Shown here: in pieces, positions 1 to 6,800 of the stretch
Position numbering within the stretch: the first letter of the stretch is position 1
Layout of the letters: each line of letters opens with the position of its first letter
Source: Bacteroidales bacterium UBA2716
GTDB taxonomy: Bacteria > Bacteroidota > Bacteroidia > Bacteroidales > UBA932
DNA: 9,224 nt
Direction: 5' to 3'
Assembly: GCA_002354005.1 (NCBI GenBank)
Contig: DEKS01000116.1
Span: 1-9,224, forward strand
Translations under genes and position numbers: made by a program
The notes under the pieces: generated by a model
Database searches by the model: none
Seen by the model: the letters and a program-made list of their open reading frames with translations, nothing else
What the model was told of the DNA's origin: nothing

Positions 1-121
1 CGTCAAGTTTGAGCTGGTAAAAACAAGCATCCTTCAGGATTCCGTGCTGTACGGTCACCTGAAGGACTTCGGTTACTTTGTATTCCCGTATATGAAACAG
101 CTGCTGAGCCTGGCCTCTTAG
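1..121 (+). CDS. C-terminal 39 residues of an unidentified protein (5' end outside window)
   Basis: A reading frame open from base 2 ends at TAG (119-121) and gives 39 residues, starting VKFELVKTSILQDSVLYGHL and ending MKQLLSLAS. I do not recognise the family: the visible part is a mixed helix/aromatic tail with no motif, no transmembrane stretch and no cysteines. It is the only gene on the plus strand and converges on tsaB, with just two bases (122-123) between the two stop codons. That tight tail-to-tail packing is the main support for it being a real gene end. It could instead be a chance open frame, because only 39 codons are visible. Confidence 0.5.
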   Translation, partial: VKFELVKTSILQDSVLYGHLKDFGYFVFPYMKQLLSLAS

Positions 122-123
122 CC

Positions 124-861
124 TTACCACAGCTGCTTTTTGGATACCGTGGCCACAAAGTCTTTCAGGTAGAAAGGCTCAAAGTAGGCCACGTCTTCAA
201 ATTTCCCCGCCCGAAAAGCCTCAAAGGCAAGCGGCACCATGTTCCGGGCCAGCGGCTGCGCATCCACAAAGAGGCCGTCCCCGCCCAGGACCTCCTTGCA
301 TTTGAGGGCACCGTCGCCCACAAAAAGGACCTTTCCCCGGGCCCGCTGCGCCGCAAAAGAATCCGCCGTCACCACATGTGCCTCAACAGGCGTAACCCGT
401 TTACCGTCAGGCGTATACACCGCCGTGTACACTTCCATTCTGCGGGCATCCAGCATGGGAACAATCCAACGATTGTTCCCATGCTCAATACTGTCTTCGA
501 CAGACTGGGGGGCTACCCCCCCAGACCCCCTGAGTCGCTGCGCTCCGAGAGCGCCGGCAACCAGCACATCCAGCGTTCCCACGGCGAGAAGCGGTATACC
601 TGCGCCAAAGGCCAGGCCCTTGGCGGTGGAAGCGCCCACGCGAAGGCCGGTATAGGAACCCGGACCCGCGCTCACGCATACCGCGTCGCAGTCCTTCACC
701 GTAACCCCGGCGGCAGAGAGTACCTCTTTCACCAGCGGGGCGGTCAGGGCCGCCTGCTGCCGCGGCTCCGCGCAAACGCGGTCCGCCAAAATACGGCCAT
801 CCTCTGCCAGGCACACGGACAAGGCAGAGGCGGACGTTTCAATGCACAGGATTTTGGCCAT
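124..861 (-). CDS. tsaB: TsaB, tRNA t6A37 threonylcarbamoyladenosine biosynthesis subunit, with an internal insertion
   Basis: TsaB is the ASKHA-fold partner of TsaD. In the cytoplasm, with TsaE, it transfers threonylcarbamoyl to A37 of ANN-decoding tRNAs. The sequence shows the N-terminal strand ILCIETSASALSVCLA (residues 4-19), the family signature GPGSYTGLRVG (66-76) and the IVPMLDARRMEVYTAVY segment (133-149). The protein has 245 residues against about 220-230 for typical homologues. The excess lies between TLDVL (96-100) and IVPML (133-137), where 32 residues stand in place of the roughly 15-17 I recall from Bacteroides TsaB. That stretch is glycine/arginine-rich, low in hydrophobic residues and encoded by hairpin-forming DNA (see the repeat entry at 466-552). 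The ATG overlaps the TAA of the upstream lipoprotein gene by one base (TAATG), and no Shine-Dalgarno is visible, so expression probably depends on re-initiation. Both conserved flanks are intact, so the gene is probably functional. Confidence 0.93.
   Translation of the reverse strand: MAKILCIETSASALSVCLAEDGRILADRVCAEPRQQAALTAPLVKEVLSAAGVTVKDCDAVCVSAGPGSYTGLRVGASTAKGLAFGAGIPLLAVGTLDVLVAGALGAQRLRGSGGVAPQSVEDSIEHGNNRWIVPMLDARRMEVYTAVYTPDGKRVTPVEAHVVTADSFAAQRARGKVLFVGDGALKCKEVLGGDGLFVDAQPLARNMVPLAFEAFRAGKFEDVAYFEPFYLKDFVATVSKKQLW
452..485. repeat. Perfect 15-bp inverted repeat with 4-nt loop at the edge of the tsaB insertion
   Basis: The left arm agcatgggaacaatc (452-466) and right arm gattgttcccatgct (471-485) are exact reverse complements separated by caac. 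The left arm encodes the conserved IVPML of TsaB, so it appears to be native gene sequence. The right arm lies inside the inserted stretch and would then be an inverted copy of it. In mRNA this makes a very stable hairpin in mid-gene. No T-tract follows on either strand, so it is not a standard terminator. Confidence 0.9.
466..552 (-). repeat. Palindromic in-frame insertion inside tsaB
   Basis: This segment encodes TsaB residues 104-132, a stretch without counterpart in the family. It is a chain of small inverted repeats: ctgtc-ttc-gacag (491-503), ctgggggg-ctac-ccccccag (505-524) and gcgct-ccgag-agcgc (540-554), preceded by the large hairpin 452-485. Positions 534-546, read on the minus strand, are GGAGCGCAGCGAC, which matches the insertion in ribF at 12 of 13 bases. 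The exact borders cannot be set without an uninterrupted homologue; they are inferred from where family similarity stops and resumes. It contains no transposase gene, so if it is mobile it must be moved in trans. Confidence 0.72.
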
Positions 862-1973
862 TATAGCTTTTTGCGAAGGTATCCACGGATTTCATCGGCC
901 GTACGCACCTTGGCGTCCGTGTCGATGGTGCCATCCACGATGAACCATACCATGGGCAGGCTGCCGATGCCATAGGACATCACATACGGCGACTGCGCTC
1001 CACGCGTGTCACATACGTTCACCCAGGGCAACTGCTGGTTGCGCACGGCAGCAGCCCAGGCGCTCTTGTCGCTGTCCAGTGACACGGCATAAATCTCAAA
1101 TCCCTTCTTGTGGAATTCCTCATACAGCGGCACCAAAGAAGACAGATTGAACATCTTTTGCTCTGCCGTAGCAGACCAGAAATACACCATGGTCACCTTT
1201 TGCAAGGCGTCGCTCAGTTTTGCGGCCTTACCATCGATTCCGGGCAGGCTCATGTCTATGTAGCCCACTTCCCCGGCCTGCTGCAGACGCGTGTTGAGCT
1301 CCATCATGCTCATCCGGCGCTCTGCCTCTTTCTCAAGGGCTTTCACATAACGCGAAGCCGGATACACGGTTTTGAGGGAGTCGCAAATGTTCTGCATGAG
1401 GATGCCGTCCGTGGGCTGGCTGAATACCGGGAACGAGGGATTCACCTGCTGGAACAGCACCGGTACCACCGTGAGGGAATGGGAATTGCCCATTACATAG
1501 GCCAGACGGTCCCGGTAGTAAGCCACATAGCGGCGGGAAAGCGCCTGATCCGGCCGGGCTTCCTGCGAAAGGATGCGGGCCATATCCCGCTGGAATGACT
1601 GGTAGGCGTTCTCCACCTTCTGCAGTTTGTCACTTTCCTCGGAGCCCTCTACGGAATAGGCGCCCAGAGTATCCGTTTCCACCTGCACCTTATCCCCCTT
1701 TTGCAGCAGCAGGGAGGCAATCTGGCGCTCTCCATGGAACAGATAAATGAACTCCGGCTTTCCTTCTTCCATGTCCAGGGCATAGCTGAAGTTGCCATTG
1801 TCGTCCACCTTAACGGTATCCAGCACCTGAAAACGGTTCACATCCAGGAGTTTGACAATTACCTCCTCCCCAGCACCCTCGTGCAGGCGGCCGGACAGCT
1901 GCGTATTCTTTCCGCAGGACAAGACGGCTGCCGCCAAGGCAGCCACCGCCAGCATTCGGTTAAAGTTTCTCAT
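861..1973 (-). CDS. DUF4369/TlpA-like thioredoxin-fold lipoprotein lacking the CXXC motif
   Basis: The predicted protein has 370 residues. It begins with a lipoprotein signal, MRNFNRMLAVAALAAAVLSC, with the lipidated cysteine at position 20, so it should be anchored in the cell envelope facing the periplasm. After the signal comes a beta-rich DUF4369-type domain (about 25-120), a helical middle (about 120-245) and a C-terminal thioredoxin/AhpC-TSA-like domain (about 247-370). In TlpA relatives the strand leading to the active site reads FWASWCGPC. Here it is FWSATAEQK, so the CXXC is replaced by AEQK at 270-273, and thiol-disulfide exchange through that site is not possible. The cis-proline region (GSLPMVWFIV) is kept. 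I chose the ATG at 1973 because it gives the lipobox; the same frame is open upstream into the HIT gene but encodes nothing plausible. The start overlaps the HIT gene by 14 nt and the stop overlaps the tsaB start by one base. The role is unknown; a redox-inactive binding or scaffold protein is one possibility. Confidence 0.85.
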   Translation of the reverse strand: MRNFNRMLAVAALAAAVLSCGKNTQLSGRLHEGAGEEVIVKLLDVNRFQVLDTVKVDDNGNFSYALDMEEGKPEFIYLFHGERQIASLLLQKGDKVQVETDTLGAYSVEGSEESDKLQKVENAYQSFQRDMARILSQEARPDQALSRRYVAYYRDRLAYVMGNSHSLTVVPVLFQQVNPSFPVFSQPTDGILMQNICDSLKTVYPASRYVKALEKEAERRMSMMELNTRLQQAGEVGYIDMSLPGIDGKAAKLSDALQKVTMVYFWSATAEQKMFNLSSLVPLYEEFHKKGFEIYAVSLDSDKSAWAAAVRNQQLPWVNVCDTRGAQSPYVMSYGIGSLPMVWFIVDGTIDTDAKVRTADEIRGYLRKKL

Positions 1974-2364
1974 AGGCGGCAAGAATTTTTTGGGCGATTT
2001 CCTGCATCTTCTCCGGCTCCAGCTTAAGCTTGGGCTTGCGGAAATCCATATCCCCTTCTGTCTGCAGCGGCACCAGATGGATGTGCGTATGCGGCACTTC
2101 CATCCCCAGCACAGCCACTCCCACACGCTTGCAGGGGACGGCCTCCTTCAGCGCCACGGCCACCTTGCGGGCAAAGGCCCACAGGCCTTCGTACGTAGCG
2201 GCATCCAGATGGAAGATATAGTCGTCCTCCACCTTCTTGGGAATGACCAGCGTATGGCCGGCGGCCAGCGGCGAAATATCCAGGAAAGCATAGAAATCCT
2301 CGCTCTCCGCGCACTTGTAGGACGGAATTTCGCCCTGGGCGATTTTGGTAAAAATGGTAGCCAT
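1960..2364 (-). CDS. HIT-family nucleotide hydrolase/transferase (HINT-like)
   Basis: This is a 134-residue histidine-triad protein. HIT enzymes cleave nucleoside phosphoramidates, dinucleoside polyphosphates or similar alpha-phosphate bonds in the cytoplasm. The family opening MATIFTKIAQGEIPSYK is clear, as is LDISPLAAGHTLVIPKK (28-44). The HxHxHxx motif is H92-T-H94-I-H96-L-V, with the middle histidine expected to be the nucleophile. The length is normal for bacterial HINT-type proteins. The start lies three bases after the greA stop (TAAGGCATG), without its own Shine-Dalgarno, so it is probably translated by ribosomes finishing greA. greA followed by a HIT gene is, as far as I recall, a common arrangement in Bacteroidales. 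The substrate cannot be read from the sequence. The last 14 bases overlap the lipoprotein start. Confidence 0.95.
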   Translation of the reverse strand: MATIFTKIAQGEIPSYKCAESEDFYAFLDISPLAAGHTLVIPKKVEDDYIFHLDAATYEGLWAFARKVAVALKEAVPCKRVGVAVLGMEVPHTHIHLVPLQTEGDMDFRKPKLKLEPEKMQEIAQKILAAYEKL

Positions 2365-2367
2365 GCC

Positions 2368-2835
2368 TTAGAGGGTAATTTCCAGAATTTCGAATTTCAT
2401 GACACCGCTGGGCACCTTGGCCTCCACGGTTTCTCCCTTTCCATGGCCGATGAGGGCTTTGGCGATGGGCGTAGTGGCAGCCAACAGGCCCTTGGAAAAA
2501 TCGGCCTCGGTTTCCGGCACAATCTGGAAATTCATCACCATTTTGTTGGCGAGGTTCTTCACCTTTACCTTGGAAAGCAGCTGCACGGCGTCTGCACTGA
2601 GCTTGCTCTCGTCAATCACGCGGGCATTGGCCACCTTTTCCTTGAGGCGGGCAATTTTCACCTCCAGCAAACCCTGCGCATCGCGCGCAGCGTCATACTC
2701 TGCATTCTCCGAGAGGTCTCCCTTCTCGCGGGCTTCTGCAATAGCAGCGGAAATCACCGGCCGCTGGGCCAGTGCATCGGCGAGTTCCTTCTTGAGCTTG
2801 TCAAGACCCGCCTGGGTCATCATTTCAATAGCCAT
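2368..2835 (-). CDS. greA: Transcription elongation factor GreA
   Basis: GreA binds the secondary channel of RNA polymerase and stimulates cleavage of the backtracked transcript, rescuing stalled complexes. The 155-residue length is close to the usual 155-160. The N-terminal coiled coil (about 1-75) carries the hallmark tip GDLSENAEYDAARD (39-52), with the acidic residues D40 and E43 that coordinate the catalytic magnesium. The C-terminal FKBP-like domain (about 80-155) contains TPIAKALIGHGKGE and ends VMKFEILEITL. It is the first gene after the only real intergenic gap and has the best ribosome-binding site in the block (AAGGAA, 5 nt before ATG), so it probably opens a transcription unit that continues through HIT, the lipoprotein and tsaB. 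Confidence 0.97.
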   Translation of the reverse strand: MAIEMMTQAGLDKLKKELADALAQRPVISAAIAEAREKGDLSENAEYDAARDAQGLLEVKIARLKEKVANARVIDESKLSADAVQLLSKVKVKNLANKMVMNFQIVPETEADFSKGLLAATTPIAKALIGHGKGETVEAKVPSGVMKFEILEITL

Positions 2836-2840
2836 ATGTT

Positions 2841-2846
2841 TTCCTT
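2841..2846 (-). promoter_or_regulatory. Shine-Dalgarno of greA
   Basis: On the minus strand AAGGAA lies 5 nt before the greA ATG (AAGGAAAACATATG). It supports the ATG at 2835 as the start. Most other starts in the window lack such a site and rely on overlap with the preceding gene. Confidence 0.7.
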
Positions 2847-2857
2847 GTTACTTTGTC

Positions 2858-2891
2858 AAAAAAAGTTGCAACGACCCTTTTAGGCCGTCGC
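2858..2891 (-). terminator. Terminator-like hairpin with T-tract between ribF and greA
   Basis: On the minus strand gcgacggcc (2891-2883), a 6-nt loop and ggtcgttgc (2876-2868) form a 9-bp stem with two G-U pairs. Three bases (aac) follow, then seven T (2864-2858). The geometry fits a rho-independent terminator for the glycogen-ribF unit, 26 nt after the ribF stop. It also lies downstream of the predicted greA promoter, so it would be in the greA leader, where it might act as an attenuator instead. Confidence 0.65.
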
Positions 2892-2905
2892 AGTTTATCT
2901 GTATG

Positions 2906-2936
2906 CAAAGGTAGCAATTACTTTTTACAATTCAAA
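2906..2936 (-). promoter_or_regulatory. Bacteroidota-type sigma promoter for greA-HIT-lipoprotein-tsaB
   Basis: On the minus strand TTTG (2936-2933), 19 nt and TACCTTTG (2913-2906) match exactly the Bacteroidota housekeeping consensus TTTG, 19-21 nt, TAnnTTTG. The -33 box lies in the last codons of ribF (GAT GCT TTG AAT) and the spacer covers the ribF stop. The transcription start is predicted near 2898-2900, giving a leader of about 65 nt before greA that begins just ahead of the hairpin. Confidence 0.72.
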
Positions 2937-3862
2937 GCATCCAGCATCAATTGCTTGCGGAGCGCTTCCAGGGAGGGAAATTTGCGCTCGTCGCGGATGC
3001 GGCGGAGAAAGCGGATCCTGAGCGGCAAGCCGTAGATGTCCTGGTCGAAGTCCAGGATGTGCGTTTCAATGGTACGGGTCGCTCCGCCCACCGTGGGGCG
3101 CATGCCAATGTTGCACATGCCCTTGTAGGTGGTACCCAGCACCTCTGCTTCAACGGCGTACACGCCATTGGCCGGTACCAGCTTGAGCGGCTCGTAAAGC
3201 TGCATGTTGGCCGTAGGAAATCCCATGGTGCGTCCCAGCTGGTTCCCGGCCACCACCGCGCCGTAGAGCCCATACCGGTACCCCAGCATCCCGTTCGCCT
3301 CCTCTACCCTTCCCTCCGTTAATGCCTTCCGGATTTTGGTGGAAGATATGACGGACGCGTTTGGGTCTCCGGAAGCCATGGCCGCCCGTGGCCATGTGAA
3401 CGGGAGGGGCCCAACGGCCAGAAGGGACGTTGGGTGGGACGAGGAGCGAAGCGACGAAGGTTTCCGGGACTCAAATGCGCCCGTCAATGCGTCTATCGTT
3501 AATCTGTCGCTGCCTATCCGGTTATCATAGCCCATGACAACGAGCGACGCGTCATACTTGTCCCGGAGCAGTTGCAGATACGCTTCCGCTGTCATGGCGG
3601 CAAATGCCCGCGTGAAGGGCAGCACCTCCACCCGGTCGATGCCGGCGGCCGCAAGCAGCGCCTTCTTCTCCTCCAGCGAAGTCAGTATCCGAAACTCCCG
3701 CGCATCCTGTTGCAAAACCGTCCTCGGATGCGGCCAGAACGTTACCACAACGGCCTCCTCCCCCCGTTCCCGGGCAGAGGAGACCACTGCGGAAAGCACA
3801 TGACGGTGCCCAAGATGGACACCGTCAAAAAAACCTGTGGTTACTACAGCCACTTTACGCAC
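2918..3862 (-). CDS. ribF: Bifunctional riboflavin kinase / FAD synthetase with an internal insertion
   Basis: RibF phosphorylates riboflavin to FMN and adenylylates FMN to FAD in the cytoplasm. The N-terminal nucleotidyltransferase domain (about 1-180) shows GFFDGVHLGHRHVL (10-23), the WPHPRTVL segment (43-50), MGYDNRIGSDR (110-120) and ISSTKIRKAL (172-181). The C-terminal kinase domain (about 195-310) shows GRTMGFPTANM (210-220), NIGMRPTVGG (251-260) and ETHILDFDQDIYG (266-278). The length of 314 is ordinary overall, but the spacing from YDNRIG to ISST is about 60 residues where E. coli RibF has about 40. The extra stretch (about 126-171) is serine/proline-rich and encoded by a palindromic element. 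The start is GTG at 3862; the gene overlaps the phosphorylase end by 19 nt in another frame. A later in-frame GTG at 3853 is possible, but it would leave a very short lead into the first strand. Catalytic motifs on both sides are intact, so activity is likely but not certain. Confidence 0.94.
   Translation of the reverse strand: MRKVAVVTTGFFDGVHLGHRHVLSAVVSSARERGEEAVVVTFWPHPRTVLQQDAREFRILTSLEEKKALLAAAGIDRVEVLPFTRAFAAMTAEAYLQLLRDKYDASLVVMGYDNRIGSDRLTIDALTGAFESRKPSSLRSSSHPTSLLAVGPLPFTWPRAAMASGDPNASVISSTKIRKALTEGRVEEANGMLGYRYGLYGAVVAGNQLGRTMGFPTANMQLYEPLKLVPANGVYAVEAEVLGTTYKGMCNIGMRPTVGGATRTIETHILDFDQDIYGLPLRIRFLRRIRDERKFPSLEALRKQLMLDALNCKK
3349..3486 (-). repeat. Palindromic element with 28/29-bp terminal inverted repeats inside ribF
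   Basis: The left end 3349-3377 and the reverse complement of the right end 3459-3486 align over 28-29 bases with four substitutions, all A/G, and one extra T on the left (24 identities). The core between them holds two further perfect inverted repeats: catggcc-gcccgt-ggccatg (3377-3396) and cccaacg, 11 nt, cgttggg (3410-3434). It also holds GAGGAGCGAAGCGACGAAG (3441-3459), which includes the motif shared with the tsaB insertion. The ribF frame reads through it and adds about 20 residues net. No protein of its own is encoded. Which terminal arm is native ribF sequence is not clear without homologues. Confidence 0.75.
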
Positions 3863-6800
3863 TCAAAAGCCTGACGATGCGCCAGGAGCGGATGCTTGGC
3901 GAAGATACGGGCACCTACCTGGTATGCGCCGGTCTTCTCCGGCAGCATGCTCACCTCATAGGTGGCCTCGCCATCCTTGCAGGAGACAAACTTGAACGGC
4001 TGAACCTCCACGATGTGCAGTTTGCCGCGTTTGTCCGCCTGGGCAAATACCACCTCTGCGCCCACATCTTCCGGTTTGAGGCCGCCAAGCTGCAGCTTCA
4101 TGGAAGCGGTGTACGGCTTGGATTGGGTGATGTCGTAGGAAGTCTCCGGAGCGGAACGCCAGGTTTGCTGGACATTCTCCCACTCGCGGCGCACATGCGT
4201 CTTCCAGGCAGCCAGTTCGCGGGCCTTGGCAAAGTCCTTGGCTTTGAACGCCTTGGAAGCCTTGCTCTGCGGCTCATAGTACTGGTTTACATAGTCTGTG
4301 AGCATGCGGTTGGTGGTGAAGTCGCAAGCCACCTGAGCGATGGTATTCTTGATGTAACCAATCCACTCGGAGCTGCGGCCCGTGGTACGGTCTACATTGT
4401 AATAGGCCGGAGCAATGTCGTTCTCCAGGATCTGATAGATGGTAGCGGCGTCAAGCTCGTTCTGGAAGTTGTTGTCTTCGTAGGCCTGCTCGATGGGAAG
4501 CGCCCAACCGGCACCTTCCTTGTAGCCTTCCACCCACCAGCCGTCCAGCACGGAGAAGTGCATGGTGCCGTTCATGGCCGCCTTTTCACCGGAAGTACCG
4601 GAAGCCTCCTGCGGACGGGTAGGATTGTTCATCCACACATCTACGCCCTGGACCATGCGCTTGGCCAGGGTGATATCGTAACCGGGTATGAATACAATCT
4701 TGCCGATGAAGCGGAGGTCCTTGGAAATGTCCACAATCTGCTTGATGAGGTCCTGGCCGGCTTTGTCGGCCGGGTGGGCCTTACCGGCGAAGAGGAACTG
4801 CACGGGCTGGGTGGGATTGTTCACAATCTTGTCCAGGCGGTCCAGATCGCGGAACAGCAGCGTGGCACGCTTGTAGGTAGCGAAACGACGGGCGAAGCCG
4901 ATGGTGAGGACATCGTCACGGAGGGTATCCATGATGGTCACCAGCTCGGACGGGCTGTAATGGTTGCTGATGGCATTGTCCTGCAGGCGCTCGCGGATGA
5001 AGTCCATGAGCTTGACCTTCAGCTGCTTCTTCACGTTCCAGACATCCTTGTCGGACACACCGTAAATGCCCTCGAAGCAGGACTTGTCATAGTGGTGCGT
5101 GGCAAACTGGGGACCGAACACCTTGGCATGTACCGGCTTCCATTCGGGTGCGCACCAGGTAGGATAGTGCACGCCGTTGGTGACGTAGCTCACAAAGAGT
5201 TCCTCCGGCAGATAGCCCGGATACATGTGGGCGAAAATCTCCTGGGACACCTTGCCATGCAGCATGGAAACGCCGTTCACGTTCTGCGAAATATTGGCGG
5301 CGAGGTTACTCATGGAGAACTTCTCGTTCACATCCAGCGGATTGTCCTTACCCAGGGACATGAGGGTTTCCCAGTCCACTTTCAGGCGCTCCGGATAGTG
5401 GCCGATATACTGGCGCAGGAGGCCTTCGTCAAAGGCATCGTGGCCTGCAGGAACCGGCGTGTGGGTGGTAAACAGCGAGCTGGCGCGCACCACCTCCAGG
5501 GCCTCGGTGAAGTCCAGGTTGTCTTTCTCGATGTACTCACGCAGACGCTCCATGCCGATGAACGCGGCGTGGCCCTCGTTGCAGTGGTACACCTGCGGAT
5601 CCAGACCCAGCTTGCGGAGGGCGCGGATACCGCCCACGCCCAGCAGGAGTTCCTGCTTAAGGCGGTTCTCCCAGTTGCCGCCATAGAGGTGATAGGTAAC
5701 CTCGCGGTCTTCCGGGATATTGGCTTCATAGTCCGTATCCATCAGGTACAGGTCTGTACGGCCCACTTCCACCTTCCACAGGCGGGCGGTCAGGTTACGG
5801 CCCGGGAATGCCACGGAGGTGGTTACCCAGTTGCCGTCTTTGTCCAGCACCGGCACGGCGGGAATCTTGGTGAAGTCCTGGGCATCGTAGCCGGCCACCT
5901 GATAACCCTGGGCGCTGAGCACCTGGTTAAAGTAACCGTAACGATACAGCAGGCCCACAGCCACCAGGTTCACGTTCATGTCGGACGTTTCCTTGAGGTA
6001 GTCGCCGGCCAGGATACCCAGACCGCCGGAATAAATCTTAAGGGAGGTATCCAGACCATACTCCATGCAGAAGTATGCGATGGAAGGGTCTTTGCGCTGG
6101 GCCTTGGCGGCCATATAGGTGTCGAATTCGTCCAGGACAGCCTTCATCTGGGCAAGGAACTCCTCGTCCTCCGACAGCTGCTGGAAACGCTTGATACTCA
6201 CGGTATCCAGCACGGCAAGCGGGTTATGGCCGCTCTTGTGCCACACATCCGGGTCGATGCTGCGGAACAGGGCCTTTGCGCTCTCGTTCCAGCACCACCA
6301 CAGGTTCTTAGACAGTTTCTCAAGCCGGGACAGCTTTTCCGGAAGGTGACGGGTCACCAGGATGCTGCGCCAGCTGGGGTTGGTTACGTCTGCTTTAAAA
6401 TACTGCATTGTCTTCTTCTTTTGTTGATAGGAATCACTACGCTCCTGTACACGGGACAGGGCGAGGGAATACGCCTCCTTATAATATTGAATCTGATGGT
6501 CCCACAGGGCGATCTGTGCCACCTCCCGGGCATTTTCCCGGTACACTTTGCGTGTCTTTTTGTCCAGCGACGCCATCTCGCGGATGCGCGCTGCAGTGCC
6601 CTCCACCACTTCCTGGTAATTGCTGTCGTTGCGCTCCAGGACGGTGATGCCAGGGTGTTTCTTCTTGTAATGGCTTTGGACCCACAGGCCGAAACCGGCC
6701 AGCGTGGTGGTAAGCGTAGGGACGCGGAAGGCCAGGGCCTCCAGCGGAGTGTAGCCCCACGGTTCATAGTAGGACGGGAACAACGCCAGGTCCATGCCGC

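Noticed and set aside
452..485. Hairpin in tsaB as a rho-independent terminator
   Set aside because: No T-tract follows on either strand, and it lies in the middle of an intact reading frame.
466..552. CRISPR or tandem-repeat array reading of the tsaB and ribF insertions
   Set aside because: The repeats are inverted, not direct, with no regular spacer-repeat unit and no cas genes nearby.
376..975. Plus-strand open frame across tsaB and the lipoprotein end
   Set aside because: It runs antisense to two well-supported genes, shows no family motif, and owes its length to the stop-poor GC-rich insertion.
1974..2126. 51-codon upstream extension of the lipoprotein frame
   Set aside because: It would lie inside the HIT gene, is rich in W, C and R without any motif, and would bury the signal peptide and lipobox.
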